DNA of 64,000 bases from Cryptosporangium minutisporangium (lineage in GTDB: Bacteria; Actinomycetota; Actinomycetes; Mycobacteriales; Cryptosporangiaceae), in assembly GCF_039536245.1 (NCBI RefSeq), contig NZ_BAAAYN010000019.1, positions 40,397 to 104,396 of the forward strand. The letters are read 5' to 3'. The position numbers were made by a program, and so were the translations under genes. Under the pieces are notes generated by a model. That model was given only the letters and a program-made list of their open reading frames with translations. It had not been told where the DNA came from and made no database searches. Shown piece after piece: positions 26,980-35,890 of the stretch; within the stretch, counting starts at the first letter, position 1; every line of letters starts with the position of its first letter.

Positions 26980-28122
26980 TTAGCCGCCGGAGACGTCTAG
27001 TTCGGCGTCGACCGGGGCGGCGAGCGCGTCGGGATCGTCGAGCCATCCCTCGGGCAGCACCACCCGCCGCGCTCCGGTGGTGCGTCCGCGGGGCTCGCCG
27101 AGCTCCGCGGACGGGAACGGTGCGTCCGGGTCGAGGCGGGCCAGCAGGTCGTCGAGCTCGGCCAGGGTGCTCACCATGCCCAGCTCCCGCCGCAGCGTCG
27201 AGCCGACCGGATAACCCTTCAGGTACCAGGCCACGTGCTTGCGGAAGTCGGGCAGGCCACGGTCCTCACCCATCCACTCGGCGAGCAGCTCCGCGTGTCG
27301 GCGCATCGTCACCGCGACCTCGCCGAGGTTCGGGCGCACCCGCTCCGGACGCCCGGCGAACGCCGCCGCCAGATCCGCGAAGAGCCACGGCCGTCCTAGA
27401 CAACCCCGCCCGACGACCACCCCGGCGCAGCCGGTCTGGGCCACCATCCGGACGGCGTCGTCGGCTTCCCAGATGTCGCCGTTGCCCAGGACGGGCACCT
27501 CCAGGGCCGCGGCCAGCTCGGCGATCGGCTCCCAGTTCGCGCGGCCCCCGTAGAACTGCGCGGCGGTGCGTCCGTGCAGCGCCACCGCGGCCACACCGGC
27601 GTCCTCGGCCGCGCGGCCGGCGTCCCGGAACGTGACGTGGTTCTCGTCGATGCCGATGCGGAGCTTCACCGTGACCGGCACGTCCGTACCGGCGGTGGCA
27701 CGCACGGCCCGCTGGACGATCTGCGCGAACAGCTTGCGCCGGAACGGGAGCGCGGAGCCGCCGCCCTTCCGCGTCACCTTCGGCACCGGGCAGCCGAAGT
27801 TCAGGTCGACGTGGTCGGCGAGGTCCTCCTGCACGACCATCTCGACGGCCCGCCCGACGACGTCCGGATCGACGCCGTAGAGCTGGATCGAGCGGGGCTG
27901 CTCGTCGGGGGCGAACGTGATCAGCTTCATGGTCTTCTCGTTGCGCTCGACCAGAGCGCGGCTGGTGATCATCTCGCTGACGTAGAGCCCGGCGCCGTGC
28001 TCGCGGCAGAGCCGCCGGAACGCGACGTTCGTGATCCCGGCCATCGGCGCCAGCACCACCGGCGGGTCGACGATGTGCGGGCCAACGGTGAGCGGGCGAG
28101 CAGCGGTCAGAGCGGAAGACAC
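26980..28122 (-). CDS. dus: tRNA-dihydrouridine synthase (DusB type)
   Basis: This flavoenzyme reduces uridine to dihydrouridine in tRNA. The 380-residue protein has the FMN-binding opening VLAPMAGITNVAFRRL, the active-site Cys in LNFGCPVPKVTRKGGGSAL, the tRNA-contacting stretch PVTVKLRIGID, and LHGRTAAQFYGGRANW. The C-terminal phosphate-binding part is GNGDIWEADDA and GVVVGRGCLGRPWLF. The GTG at 28122 follows CTGGAGGGC. The frame is open far upstream through a repeat array that is not coding. It converges with the DUF952 gene. Confidence 0.96.
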   Translation of the reverse strand: MSSALTAARPLTVGPHIVDPPVVLAPMAGITNVAFRRLCREHGAGLYVSEMITSRALVERNEKTMKLITFAPDEQPRSIQLYGVDPDVVGRAVEMVVQEDLADHVDLNFGCPVPKVTRKGGGSALPFRRKLFAQIVQRAVRATAGTDVPVTVKLRIGIDENHVTFRDAGRAAEDAGVAAVALHGRTAAQFYGGRANWEPIAELAAALEVPVLGNGDIWEADDAVRMVAQTGCAGVVVGRGCLGRPWLFADLAAAFAGRPERVRPNLGEVAVTMRRHAELLAEWMGEDRGLPDFRKHVAWYLKGYPVGSTLRRELGMVSTLAELDDLLARLDPDAPFPSAELGEPRGRTTGARRVVLPEGWLDDPDALAAPVDAELDVSGG

Positions 28123-28184
28123 GCCCTCCAGCGTCTCACGTCCGCCGGAGTGCCCCGCCGAGCCTTCCGGCCGACCTGCACCAG

Positions 28185-28421
28185 TGGTTGTCGCACCGTC
28201 CGGGCAGCGCACGAGGTGGCTGTCGCACCTTCCGGGCGATGCACAACATGGTTGTCGCGCTTTCGGGGCACCGCGCGAGGTGGTTGTCGCGCCTTCCGGG
28301 CACCGCGCGAGGTGGTTGTCGCGCTGTACGTGCCCTGGCACGGCAAGCGCGACAACCATATCGGCGGCACCCGGAAACAACGACAACCACCTCGGCGTGC
28401 ACCCGGAAGCGTCGACAACCA
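28185..28421. repeat. 32-bp-period intergenic repeat array with internal inversion
   Basis: The core TGGTTGTCGC (or TGGCTGTCGC) starts at 28185, 28217, 28249, 28281 and 28313, an exact 32-base spacing, with linkers resembling TTCCGGGCACCGCGCGAGG. Inverted cores follow at 28349-28358, 28380-28389 and 28412-28421, spaced 31 and 32 bases. The array fills most of the 347-base gap between dus and xdhC. The period is not a multiple of three and stop-free frames are only a by-product of GC content, so it is non-coding. The units have no unique spacers, so it is not a CRISPR. Confidence 0.9.
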
Positions 28422-28469
28422 GGCCCTCGCCGCCAGCGGGTCGGCTCGGCTCGCAGGGACGGCCCGCGC

Positions 28470-29519
28470 TCAGTGGATCGCGACGTCGGTGGCGCGCAGC
28501 GCGGTGCCCGCACGCCCCGACCGGGTGGCGAGCACCTCCGCGACGATGCTCACCGCGGTCTCCGCCGGGCTGCGCGCGCCGAGATCGAGCCCCACCGGCC
28601 CGTGGATCCGCGCCAGATCCTCGTCCGGCACCCCCGCCGCCCGGAGCCGCTCCCGCCTCGCCGCCTGGGTGCGCCGGGACCCGAGCGCCCCGAGGAAGCC
28701 CCGGCCGTGCGCCAGCCCGATCCGCAGCACTTCGTCCATCGCCGGGTCGTGGTTCAGCAGCACGAGCACGTCGGCGGGTCCGAACGCCGATACCGCCGCC
28801 ACGGCGTCCGCCACCGAGGACACGTCGCGAGCCGACCAGCCGAGGAGCGACGCCTGCGCCGCCAGCGCCGACGCGAGCACCCCACCGCCGACGGTGACCA
28901 CGGTCGGCGTCGGCACCCACGCGTCCACCAGGACGTCGTCGACCACCGCCCGACTGGTGGCACCCGTCGCGAGCAGCCGCGCCGCTTCGCCAACCGCCGC
29001 CGAGACCCCCTCGGCACCCCCGACGAAACCGCCCCCGCCCGGTGACCCGGACGGCTCCGACAACCCGGACGACCTCGACCCCGGCCCCGCGGACCCCGGC
29101 GACCCCGAGCGCCCCGGCCCCGGCGACGGAACCACCGCCGACTCCCCCGACGTCAGCGACGTCACCAACGCCACCGGCGTTCCGGCCGCCAACGCCGCCC
29201 AGACCGACGGCTCCGCCGCTGCGTGCACCAGCACCCGGGCCGACCCGGCGCACGCCAGGCCCGCCGCGACGGCGTCCGACTCGCTCACCGGCGCCCGGAC
29301 GACCGACGGCTCACCCGACAGCGCCGCGGGCACGGCTCCGGAGATCACCGGATCCGCGACGCCGTGCAGCAACTCACCCACCCGCGCACCGTCGTCCCGC
29401 ACCGCGAGCACCTCGCCCACGGGTACGGCACCGAACCCATGCACGTCGACCACCCGCGCGACCGCGACCCGATGCCCCGCGTCCAGCCACTCCGTCACCG
29501 TGCGCCCGATTTCCCGCAT
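28470..29519 (-). CDS. XdhC/CoxI-family molybdenum-enzyme maturation factor
   Basis: This 349-residue protein is related to XdhC, which helps insert sulfurated molybdenum cofactor into xanthine-dehydrogenase-like enzymes. The N-terminal XdhC_CoxI domain has HRVAVARVVDVHGFGAVPVGE. The C-terminal Rossmann domain has VLLNHDPAMDEVLRIGLAHG and FLGALGSRRTQAARRERLRAAG, a strong family signature. A Ser/Gly/Pro-rich linker of about 50 residues joins them. The ATG at 29519 (MREIGRTV) matches the family start. No molybdenum hydroxylase gene is in view, so its client is elsewhere. Confidence 0.93.
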   Translation of the reverse strand: MREIGRTVTEWLDAGHRVAVARVVDVHGFGAVPVGEVLAVRDDGARVGELLHGVADPVISGAVPAALSGEPSVVRAPVSESDAVAAGLACAGSARVLVHAAAEPSVWAALAAGTPVALVTSLTSGESAVVPSPGPGRSGSPGSAGPGSRSSGLSEPSGSPGGGGFVGGAEGVSAAVGEAARLLATGATSRAVVDDVLVDAWVPTPTVVTVGGGVLASALAAQASLLGWSARDVSSVADAVAAVSAFGPADVLVLLNHDPAMDEVLRIGLAHGRGFLGALGSRRTQAARRERLRAAGVPDEDLARIHGPVGLDLGARSPAETAVSIVAEVLATRSGRAGTALRATDVAIH

Positions 29520-29540
29520 GGCCCCATCCTGCCGATAGGT

Positions 29541-29578
29541 TGCACATTCGCGTCCGCCATAGGGTCCAAAAATGTGCA
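29541..29578. promoter_or_regulatory. Inverted repeat upstream of xdhC
   Basis: TGCACATT (29541-29548) and AATGTGCA (29571-29578) are perfect inverted copies separated by 22 bases. They lie just upstream of the xdhC start and downstream of the siderophore-interacting gene. The site could be an operator or a weak terminator. It stands out as AT-rich in this genome. Confidence 0.5.
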
Positions 29579-29602
29579 CCGCCTCGGCCGGCCCCCAAGC
29601 GA

Positions 29603-30271
29603 TCACTCCATTCCGCGCTTGCCTGGGGTCCAGTGCGCCGAGACCCGCACCGAACGCCGCGGCCAGCCCCGCTCGTCCCGCAGGTACTGCCGCACCGCCA
29701 GGCACGCCTTCTGCTCCCCGGCCACGTACGCCGCCCCGGGCTCGTCGGGCAGGTCGAGCGAACGAACCGCATCCAACAGCCTTCCGTCCAAACACCACGG
29801 CAAGTCGGCCCCGAGCGGCGGGATCCGGTCAGCGGCGACCAGCGCCCCGTGCACCCGCGCGGAACCGGGCAACGCGGCCCGCATCGCCAGCAGCGGCACG
29901 GCCCCGGTCTGGTCGCCGATGAACAAGTGCCACGGCGCCGCCGGATCCAGGCCGAACACCCCGCGCGGCGACGTGAGCGCCACCCGGACGCCTGGCTCCG
30001 CGGCGGCCATCCAGCGGCTGCCCGGCCCGTCGGCGTGCGAGAACCCGCGCAGCACGAGCGTCGCGCCGGAGTGCGTCCAAATGGAGTAGGTACGCAAGCT
30101 CAAGCCGTTGCCGACGGAGAGCCGAACGCTCTGCCCCGCCGTGCACCGCCAGGCGCCGAACTCGGGTGCCGTGAGCGTGACCTCACGCGCCGAGCCGCCG
30201 ATCGGGGTCACCGCGACGACCTCTGCGGACGTCAGGACCCGGTGGGCCAAAGACGTAAGCATGTTGACCAT
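29603..30271 (-). CDS. Siderophore-interacting FAD-binding protein
   Basis: This roughly 222-residue cytoplasmic flavoprotein of the SIP/ViuB family is expected to reduce ferric siderophores and release iron. The FAD site is LRTYSIWTHSG, followed by the family pattern FSHADGPGSRWMAAAEPG and the NAD-side stretch WHLFIGDQTGAVPLLAM. The end AYVAGEQKACLAVRQYLRDERGW is typical. Starts at 30271 (ATG), 30262 (ATG) or 30301 (ATG) are all possible. The last would overlap the divergent merR start. Divergence from merR suggests regulation by it. Confidence 0.9.
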   Translation of the reverse strand: MVNMLTSLAHRVLTSAEVVAVTPIGGSAREVTLTAPEFGAWRCTAGQSVRLSVGNGLSLRTYSIWTHSGATLVLRGFSHADGPGSRWMAAAEPGVRVALTSPRGVFGLDPAAPWHLFIGDQTGAVPLLAMRAALPGSARVHGALVAADRIPPLGADLPWCLDGRLLDAVRSLDLPDEPGAAYVAGEQKACLAVRQYLRDERGWPRRSVRVSAHWTPGKRGME

Positions 30272-30298
30272 GCGCAGCAGCCTGGACCCTAATGTCCA
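30264..30298 (+). promoter_or_regulatory. Candidate MerR-type promoter and dyad
   Basis: TTGACC (30264-30269) and TAATGT (30290-30295) form -35 and -10 boxes with a 20-base spacer, the stretched spacing used by MerR-type promoters. The inverted repeat TGGAC (30283-30287) and GTCCA (30294-30298) overlaps the -10 region. The merR ATG at 30300 would make a leaderless transcript. The dyad is shifted toward the -10 compared with classic sites. Confidence 0.5.
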
Positions 30299-30299
30299 C

Positions 30300-30692
30300 A
30301 TGAGGTCAAGCCGAACGATCGGGCAGGCCGCGCAGGAGTGCGGTGTCCGCGTCCACCTTCTCCGTCAGTGGGAGGACGCCGGGCTGCTGACCCCCGCCCG
30401 CGTGCACGGACAGCGCCGGTACACCGAGCCGGACGTCCTCCAGGTCAAGCTGATCAAGTTCGGACGCGAGCTGGGCATCGGCTTGGCCGGGCTGCGCGAG
30501 CTGCTCGCGGTCCGCGACACCGCCGACCGCGATGCGGTGCTCCGGCGGCGGAAGCAGCAACTGGAGCACCACATCGCCCTGGCCAGGCGCCAGCTGGAGC
30601 TGATCGAGCACGGCTTGGCGTGCCCGCACCCCGACTACCGCAGCTGCCCCGACGCGGTCGCCCTCGCCGGCCAGCCAGTGCTGGCCGACTGA
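30300..30692 (+). CDS. MerR-family transcriptional regulator
   Basis: This 130-residue regulator has an N-terminal winged helix (TIGQAAQECGVRVHLLRQWEDAGLLTPAR, about residues 6-34). A dimerisation helix follows (LRRRKQQLEHHIALARRQLELIEHGL). The C-terminus has two cysteines in CPHPDYRSCPDA, a spacing that could bind metal or sense redox state. It is divergent from the siderophore-interacting protein, sharing a very short promoter region, so it likely regulates that gene and itself. The effector is unknown. Confidence 0.9.
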   Translation: MRSSRTIGQAAQECGVRVHLLRQWEDAGLLTPARVHGQRRYTEPDVLQVKLIKFGRELGIGLAGLRELLAVRDTADRDAVLRRRKQQLEHHIALARRQLELIEHGLACPHPDYRSCPDAVALAGQPVLAD

Positions 30693-30729
30693 CCGACGCC
30701 TCGCTCACGCGGGGCACCGGGAAGGCGGA

Positions 30730-32124
<1,395 letters not shown>

Positions 32125-32231
32125 CCGGACTGGCAGTTCGGCGGCTTTGACGAGCCAGGCTACCCCGCGGACGCCGGGCAGCCGCCACCCCATTACGCCC
32201 TAGTCGCTGATCGTGTATCCGCTTTGCCCGA

Positions 32232-32954
32232 TCAGCGAGGACAGATCACCGCCGCGTTGGTGTCGTCGAACAGGACCGGGAACGTCTCCTGCCGCGACGA
32301 GTTGCCCTGCCGGGCGACTCGTGCGGTGACCAGCCAGTTGTTCTCCGCGTCCACCTCGATGTCCGAGCCGACCTGGTATTCGGTCACCCGGGCGGTCTCC
32401 TCCTCGCCGGTGAACTCGGTCAGCGTGCGCTCGACCTTCTCTTCGGCGCACAGCCGCGAGTACGCCTGCGGGTACCGGCCCGCTTGCAGGTCACCGAGGT
32501 ACGCCTCGACCGTCCCGACCGCGTCCTTCTGCAGCGTGTCGTAGCCGTACCAGACCAGGCCGCCGATACCGGTCACGCCGCCACCGCAGCAGAGCAGCAG
32601 CGTGGCGCCGAGCACCAGCGAGACGATCAGCACGGTCCGGTTCGGGCGCGGCACCGGCGGCGCGAACGCCGGGACGGCGCCCATGCCCGGAGGCGGGCTC
32701 GGCGGTGGTGGCAGCGCACGCAGTGCACGCTCGGCCCTGCGTTCGCGCTCGCTCAGCACGGGCGGCGGTCCAGGAACGCCGGGGACACCGGGGCCTCCCG
32801 GAACTCCCGGGCTTCCTGGGCCAAACCCGGCGGGGCCCGGAGCACCGGGGCTTCCCGGAATACCGCTCGGCGCACCGTAGGCCGGCCCGCCGTAGGCAGG
32901 TGTTCCTTCACCCGACGTGCCGTAACCGCCGCCAGAGGGTGGAACCCAGGTCAT
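32232..32954 (-). CDS. Membrane-anchored protein with collagen-like Gly-Pro-rich N-terminus
   Basis: This 240-residue protein has a cytoplasmic Gly/Pro/Ala-rich head (about residues 10-65) that contains collagen-like GXP triplets such as GSPGVPGGPGVPGVPG. A charged segment and a proline-rich stretch follow. One membrane helix comes next (TVLIVSLVLGATLLLCCGGG, about 107-126). The extracellular C-terminal domain of about 100 residues (AYLGDLQAGRYPQAYSRLC) resembles the small NTF2-like or DUF4878-type sensor domains. No enzyme motif is visible. Function is unknown. It lies upstream of glyS on the same strand. Confidence 0.88.
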   Translation of the reverse strand: MTWVPPSGGGYGTSGEGTPAYGGPAYGAPSGIPGSPGAPGPAGFGPGSPGVPGGPGVPGVPGPPPVLSERERRAERALRALPPPPSPPPGMGAVPAFAPPVPRPNRTVLIVSLVLGATLLLCCGGGVTGIGGLVWYGYDTLQKDAVGTVEAYLGDLQAGRYPQAYSRLCAEEKVERTLTEFTGEEETARVTEYQVGSDIEVDAENNWLVTARVARQGNSSRQETFPVLFDDTNAAVICPR

Positions 32955-33049
32955 GACCGCTCACTCCGCACTCCCCCAGCCTGCCAAACCGCAGCGCGAA
33001 CGGATAGCGGAGTCCCCTACTGAAGCAACTGGCGAAGCCGCCGGGATAC

Positions 33050-33421
33050 TCAGCCGGACGTAGCCGGACGGTCACCGACCCGCGTCACGTCCGCGTCGGG
33101 AGCCCGATCCGTCCGGCCGGCCGTCTCCACCGCTCCGTCCCATGCCCCCATCAGCTCGAACGCGCTGGGCTCGTCGCTCGACTCCGCCAGCAACGTGCTC
33201 GCATGGACCTTCACGTCGAAATCCGACAGCGCGCGCCGGAAACTGCCGACCGAGTCCCACTCCGTGGTCAGTGCCCATGCCGTCGGCACATCGGCGGAGC
33301 GACCGATCCGCCCCCGGACGAACCCCGGCCGGACCGCGAACGCGCCGAGCGCCGCCCTGGCCCGCTCGAGGAACCCGGGACCATCCGCTTCCGGCACGTC
33401 GAACCGGCTGATGACCAGCAC
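33050..33421 (-). CDS. Antibiotic-biosynthesis-monooxygenase-type (ABM) protein
   Basis: This 123-residue protein has a ferredoxin-like ABM fold (LVISRFDVPEADGPGFLERARAAL, then PGFVRGRIGRSADVPTAWALTTEWDSVGSFRRAL). Such proteins include heme-degrading or quinol monooxygenases and many uncharacterised stress proteins. The GTG at 33421 is preceded by GAAGGA, while a GTG at 33448 would add nine residues. Substrate is unknown. It is divergent from a small membrane-protein gene. Confidence 0.85.
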   Translation of the reverse strand: MLVISRFDVPEADGPGFLERARAALGAFAVRPGFVRGRIGRSADVPTAWALTTEWDSVGSFRRALSDFDVKVHASTLLAESSDEPSAFELMGAWDGAVETAGRTDRAPDADVTRVGDRPATSG

Positions 33422-33484
33422 TACACTTCCTTCTCTCTTCGCTGCCACGATGGGTGGCCCACACGCTACCGATCCGGAGGCCTC

Positions 33485-33760
33485 GTGTCCGAAGCCCAGC
33501 GTCGTCTCGGGCCGCGATCGGCAGCCCTGCTGGCGTTCCTGCTCCGGTTGCCGCGGTTCGTCCTGGTGCTCGGCATCGTGGCGCTCGCCCTCGCCGCCGC
33601 GTTCCTGCCCGGCCTACCCGGCGCGGTCCTCGTGCTGGTGATCGCCGGTTTGCTCGCCTGGCTCGCGTGGCTCGCCTGGGACTCTTCGAGTCCTGGCGCC
33701 CGCCTCGGGCGGATGGTCGCGATCGTGGCGCTGCTCGCCTTCACGGTCACCAAAATCTGA
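33485..33760 (+). CDS. Small membrane protein, DUF6703-like
   Basis: This 91-residue protein has two hydrophobic hairpin segments (RFVLVLGIVALALAAAFLPGLPG and LVIAGLLAWLAWLAW) and a third at the C-terminus. It resembles the actinobacterial DUF6703 family that often sits near glyS. The GTG at 33485 has a strong GGAGG site. Function is unknown. Confidence 0.8.
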   Translation: MSEAQRRLGPRSAALLAFLLRLPRFVLVLGIVALALAAAFLPGLPGAVLVLVIAGLLAWLAWLAWDSSSPGARLGRMVAIVALLAFTVTKI

Positions 33761-33999
33761 TCTACGCCTGCCGGGCAGGCGGCCCGGGCGCCGGTTCCGA
33801 CGCGCCGCGGGCCGGGGCCGCGACGTCCCGCTCCGCCGTCGAACTCCCGAGGGTGCCCTCGCGTCCTCGTTACTACGTCGCGCACGCGCCGCTCGTCCCC
33901 ACCGCCGGCCCACCGTCCGCCGGGGCGCGCCGGGTGGGCGGAACGCCCGCGAGTGGGCAGAATCACCGAGCGTAACCCCCGGATTGCTCCCTAGCGAGT

Positions 34000-34037
34000 T
34001 TGACATTCAATGTCGTGTGTAATGAGAATCGTTGTCA
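34000..34037 (+). promoter_or_regulatory. znuA promoter with two Zur-like boxes
   Basis: TTGACA (34000-34005) and GAGAAT (34024-34029), 18 bases apart, can serve as -35 and -10. Two Fur-family palindromes overlap them. One is GACATTCAATGTC (34002-34014, perfect around one central base). The other is TGAGAATCGTTGTCA (34023-34037, close to the actinobacterial Zur consensus TGAAAATNATTTTCA). Their centres are 22 bases apart, suggesting cooperative repression by the Zur encoded downstream. The transcript is probably leaderless. Confidence 0.75.
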
Positions 34038-34972
34038 TGTACCGCGGACCCCTCCGCGCGGTCGTCGCCGCGCTCCTCGCTGTCGGCGTCGCTTCGGCGG
34101 CAGCTGGCTGCTCCTCCTCCGATTCCAGTGCCGCCTCCGAGGGCGGCAAGCTCGACGTCGTCACGGCGTTCTACCCGCTGCAGTACGTCACGCAGCAGGT
34201 CGGCGGCGACCGGGTGGCGGTGACCAACCTCGTCGAACCCGGCACCGAGCCGCACGACCTCGAGCTGAGCCCGAAGCAGGTCGCCGAGGTGAACGACGCC
34301 GACGCGGTCGTCTACCTCCGCGAGTTCCAGCCTGCCGTGGACGACGCGATCGACCAGGGCGCGAAGGACAAGTCGCTCGACGTCGCGTCCGTCGCGCCGC
34401 TGGAGGACGGCTACGTCCCGCTCGAGGAAGGTGAGCTGCACGAGGACGAGAAGGGCAAGGACCCCCACGTCTGGCTCGACCCCACCCGCCTCGCCGGCAT
34501 CGCCGACGCGGTCGCCAAGAAGCTCGGTGACCTCGACCCCGATCACGCCGCGGAATACACCGCCAACTCCAAGGCGCTGAACACGAAGCTGGACACGCTC
34601 GACGCCGAGTACAAGTCCGGTCTGGCCAGTTGCAAGCAGAAAACGATAGTCGTGAGCCACAACGCGTTCGGTTACCTCGCTACGAGGTACGGTCTCACCC
34701 AGGTGCCGATCACCGGGCTCACACCCGAGGAGGAGCCGTCGGCGGCTCGCCTGGCTGAGGTCGCGACGTACGCGAAAAAGAACGGGGTCAAGGTGATCTT
34801 CTTCGAGACGCTGGTCAGTCCGAAGATCGCCCAGGCCCTGGCCAGCGAGGTCGGCGCGAAGGCGGAGGTGCTCGACCCGATCGAGGGCATCGAGAAGGAC
34901 TCCGCTGACGACTACTTCTCGGTGATGCGCAGCAACCTGACGAACCTGCGAGGCGCATTGTCGTGTCAGTGA
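34037..34972 (+). CDS. znuA: Zinc ABC transporter substrate-binding lipoprotein
   Basis: This is the extracellular zinc-capturing component of a high-affinity uptake system. The 311-residue protein has a lipoprotein signal with Cys25 (SAAAGC). Metal ligands of the cluster-9 family can be placed at His73 (EPHDLELSP), His144 (KDPHVWLDP), His208 (VVSHNAFGY) and an acidic residue near 257 or 280. The central loop EEGELHEDEKGKD is acidic and His-poor, a shortened form of the usual His-rich loop. ATG 34037 overlaps the second Zur box. ATG 34022 is an alternative. It heads the znuACB-smtB-zur operon. Confidence 0.94.
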   Translation: MYRGPLRAVVAALLAVGVASAAAGCSSSDSSAASEGGKLDVVTAFYPLQYVTQQVGGDRVAVTNLVEPGTEPHDLELSPKQVAEVNDADAVVYLREFQPAVDDAIDQGAKDKSLDVASVAPLEDGYVPLEEGELHEDEKGKDPHVWLDPTRLAGIADAVAKKLGDLDPDHAAEYTANSKALNTKLDTLDAEYKSGLASCKQKTIVVSHNAFGYLATRYGLTQVPITGLTPEEEPSAARLAEVATYAKKNGVKVIFFETLVSPKIAQALASEVGAKAEVLDPIEGIEKDSADDYFSVMRSNLTNLRGALSCQ

Positions 34973-35886
34973 GCGAACCCGCCCCAGTAGCCGAGACCGG
35001 CGCCGCAGCCCAGGCAGGCGCCGCGGCCGAGGCTGCCGCGGACGCCGATACGAACCCTGCCGGGACCAACCCGGTGGCCGCCGTCGAGCGCGCGACCGTC
35101 GTGCTCGGCGAGCGTCAGGTGCTCCGTGACGTCTCGCTCAGCGTCACCGCAGGCGAAGTCGTCGCGCTGCTCGGATCCAACGGTTCCGGGAAGTCGACGC
35201 TGGTCCGGACGCTGCTGGGGCTGGTTCCGCTCTCCGCCGGTGACGCCCGGCTCTTCGGCACCCCGGTCGGGGCGTTCTCCGACTGGCGCCGCGTCGGCTA
35301 CGTGCCGCAGCGGGCCGGTGCCGCGACGGGCGTGCCGGCAACCGTCCGCGAAGTGGTCACCAGCGGGCGACTCGCCCGCCGCGGCTTCCTCCGCTTCGCG
35401 TCCGCCGCCGACCGGGCCGCGGTCACCGACGCGCTCGAGACCGTCGGCCTCGCCGACCGGGGCCGCGACCGGGTGTCCACGCTCTCCGGCGGCCAGCAGC
35501 AGCGTGTGCTGATCGCCCGCGCGCTGGCCGGCGCACCGGACCTGCTGGTCCTCGACGAGCCGAACGCCGGAGTGGACGCCGCCAGCCAGCGTGCGTTCGC
35601 CGACACGGTCCGCCGGCTCGTGGAGCGCGGGACGACGCTCCTGGTCGTCCTGCACGAGGTGGGGCCGCTGGCCGACCTGATCACCCGCACGGTGGTGCTC
35701 GACCACGGACGCGTCATCCACGACGGCGCGCCGTGGGCCGACGGGCACGTCGGAGCCCACTGGGTGGAGGGGGGCTACTGGATCGACACCGACCGGCACC
35801 ACGTCCACGGCAACCCGACGACGAGTCCCTCCGGCGAGTGGGACGGCCTACCCGATCACGCCGGGCCGACCCGGTCCAGGCGGTGA
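34963..35886 (+). CDS. znuC: Zinc ABC transporter ATPase
   Basis: This 307-residue ATPase drives zinc import. It shows Walker A GSNGSGKST (71-79), a Q-loop in YVPQRAG, signature LSGGQQQRVLIARAL, Walker B LLVLDEPNAGVD and the switch His in VVLHEVGPL. The first 40 residues are Ala-rich and non-conserved. The C-terminus carries a His-containing tail (DTDRHHVHGN) that could bind metal. The GTG at 34963 overlaps the end of znuA by ten bases. GTG 34969 would give a GTGA overlap. Confidence 0.95.
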   Translation: MSVSEPAPVAETGAAAQAGAAAEAAADADTNPAGTNPVAAVERATVVLGERQVLRDVSLSVTAGEVVALLGSNGSGKSTLVRTLLGLVPLSAGDARLFGTPVGAFSDWRRVGYVPQRAGAATGVPATVREVVTSGRLARRGFLRFASAADRAAVTDALETVGLADRGRDRVSTLSGGQQQRVLIARALAGAPDLLVLDEPNAGVDAASQRAFADTVRRLVERGTTLLVVLHEVGPLADLITRTVVLDHGRVIHDGAPWADGHVGAHWVEGGYWIDTDRHHVHGNPTTSPSGEWDGLPDHAGPTRSRR

Positions 35887-35890
35887 ACGC

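Noticed and set aside
28185..28421. CRISPR array
   Set aside because: The whole 32-base unit repeats with no unique spacers, orientation flips, and no cas genes are present.
28123..29253. N-terminal extension of the Dus frame through the repeat array
   Set aside because: The 32-base period is not a multiple of three, and the extension overlaps xdhC with no domain similarity.
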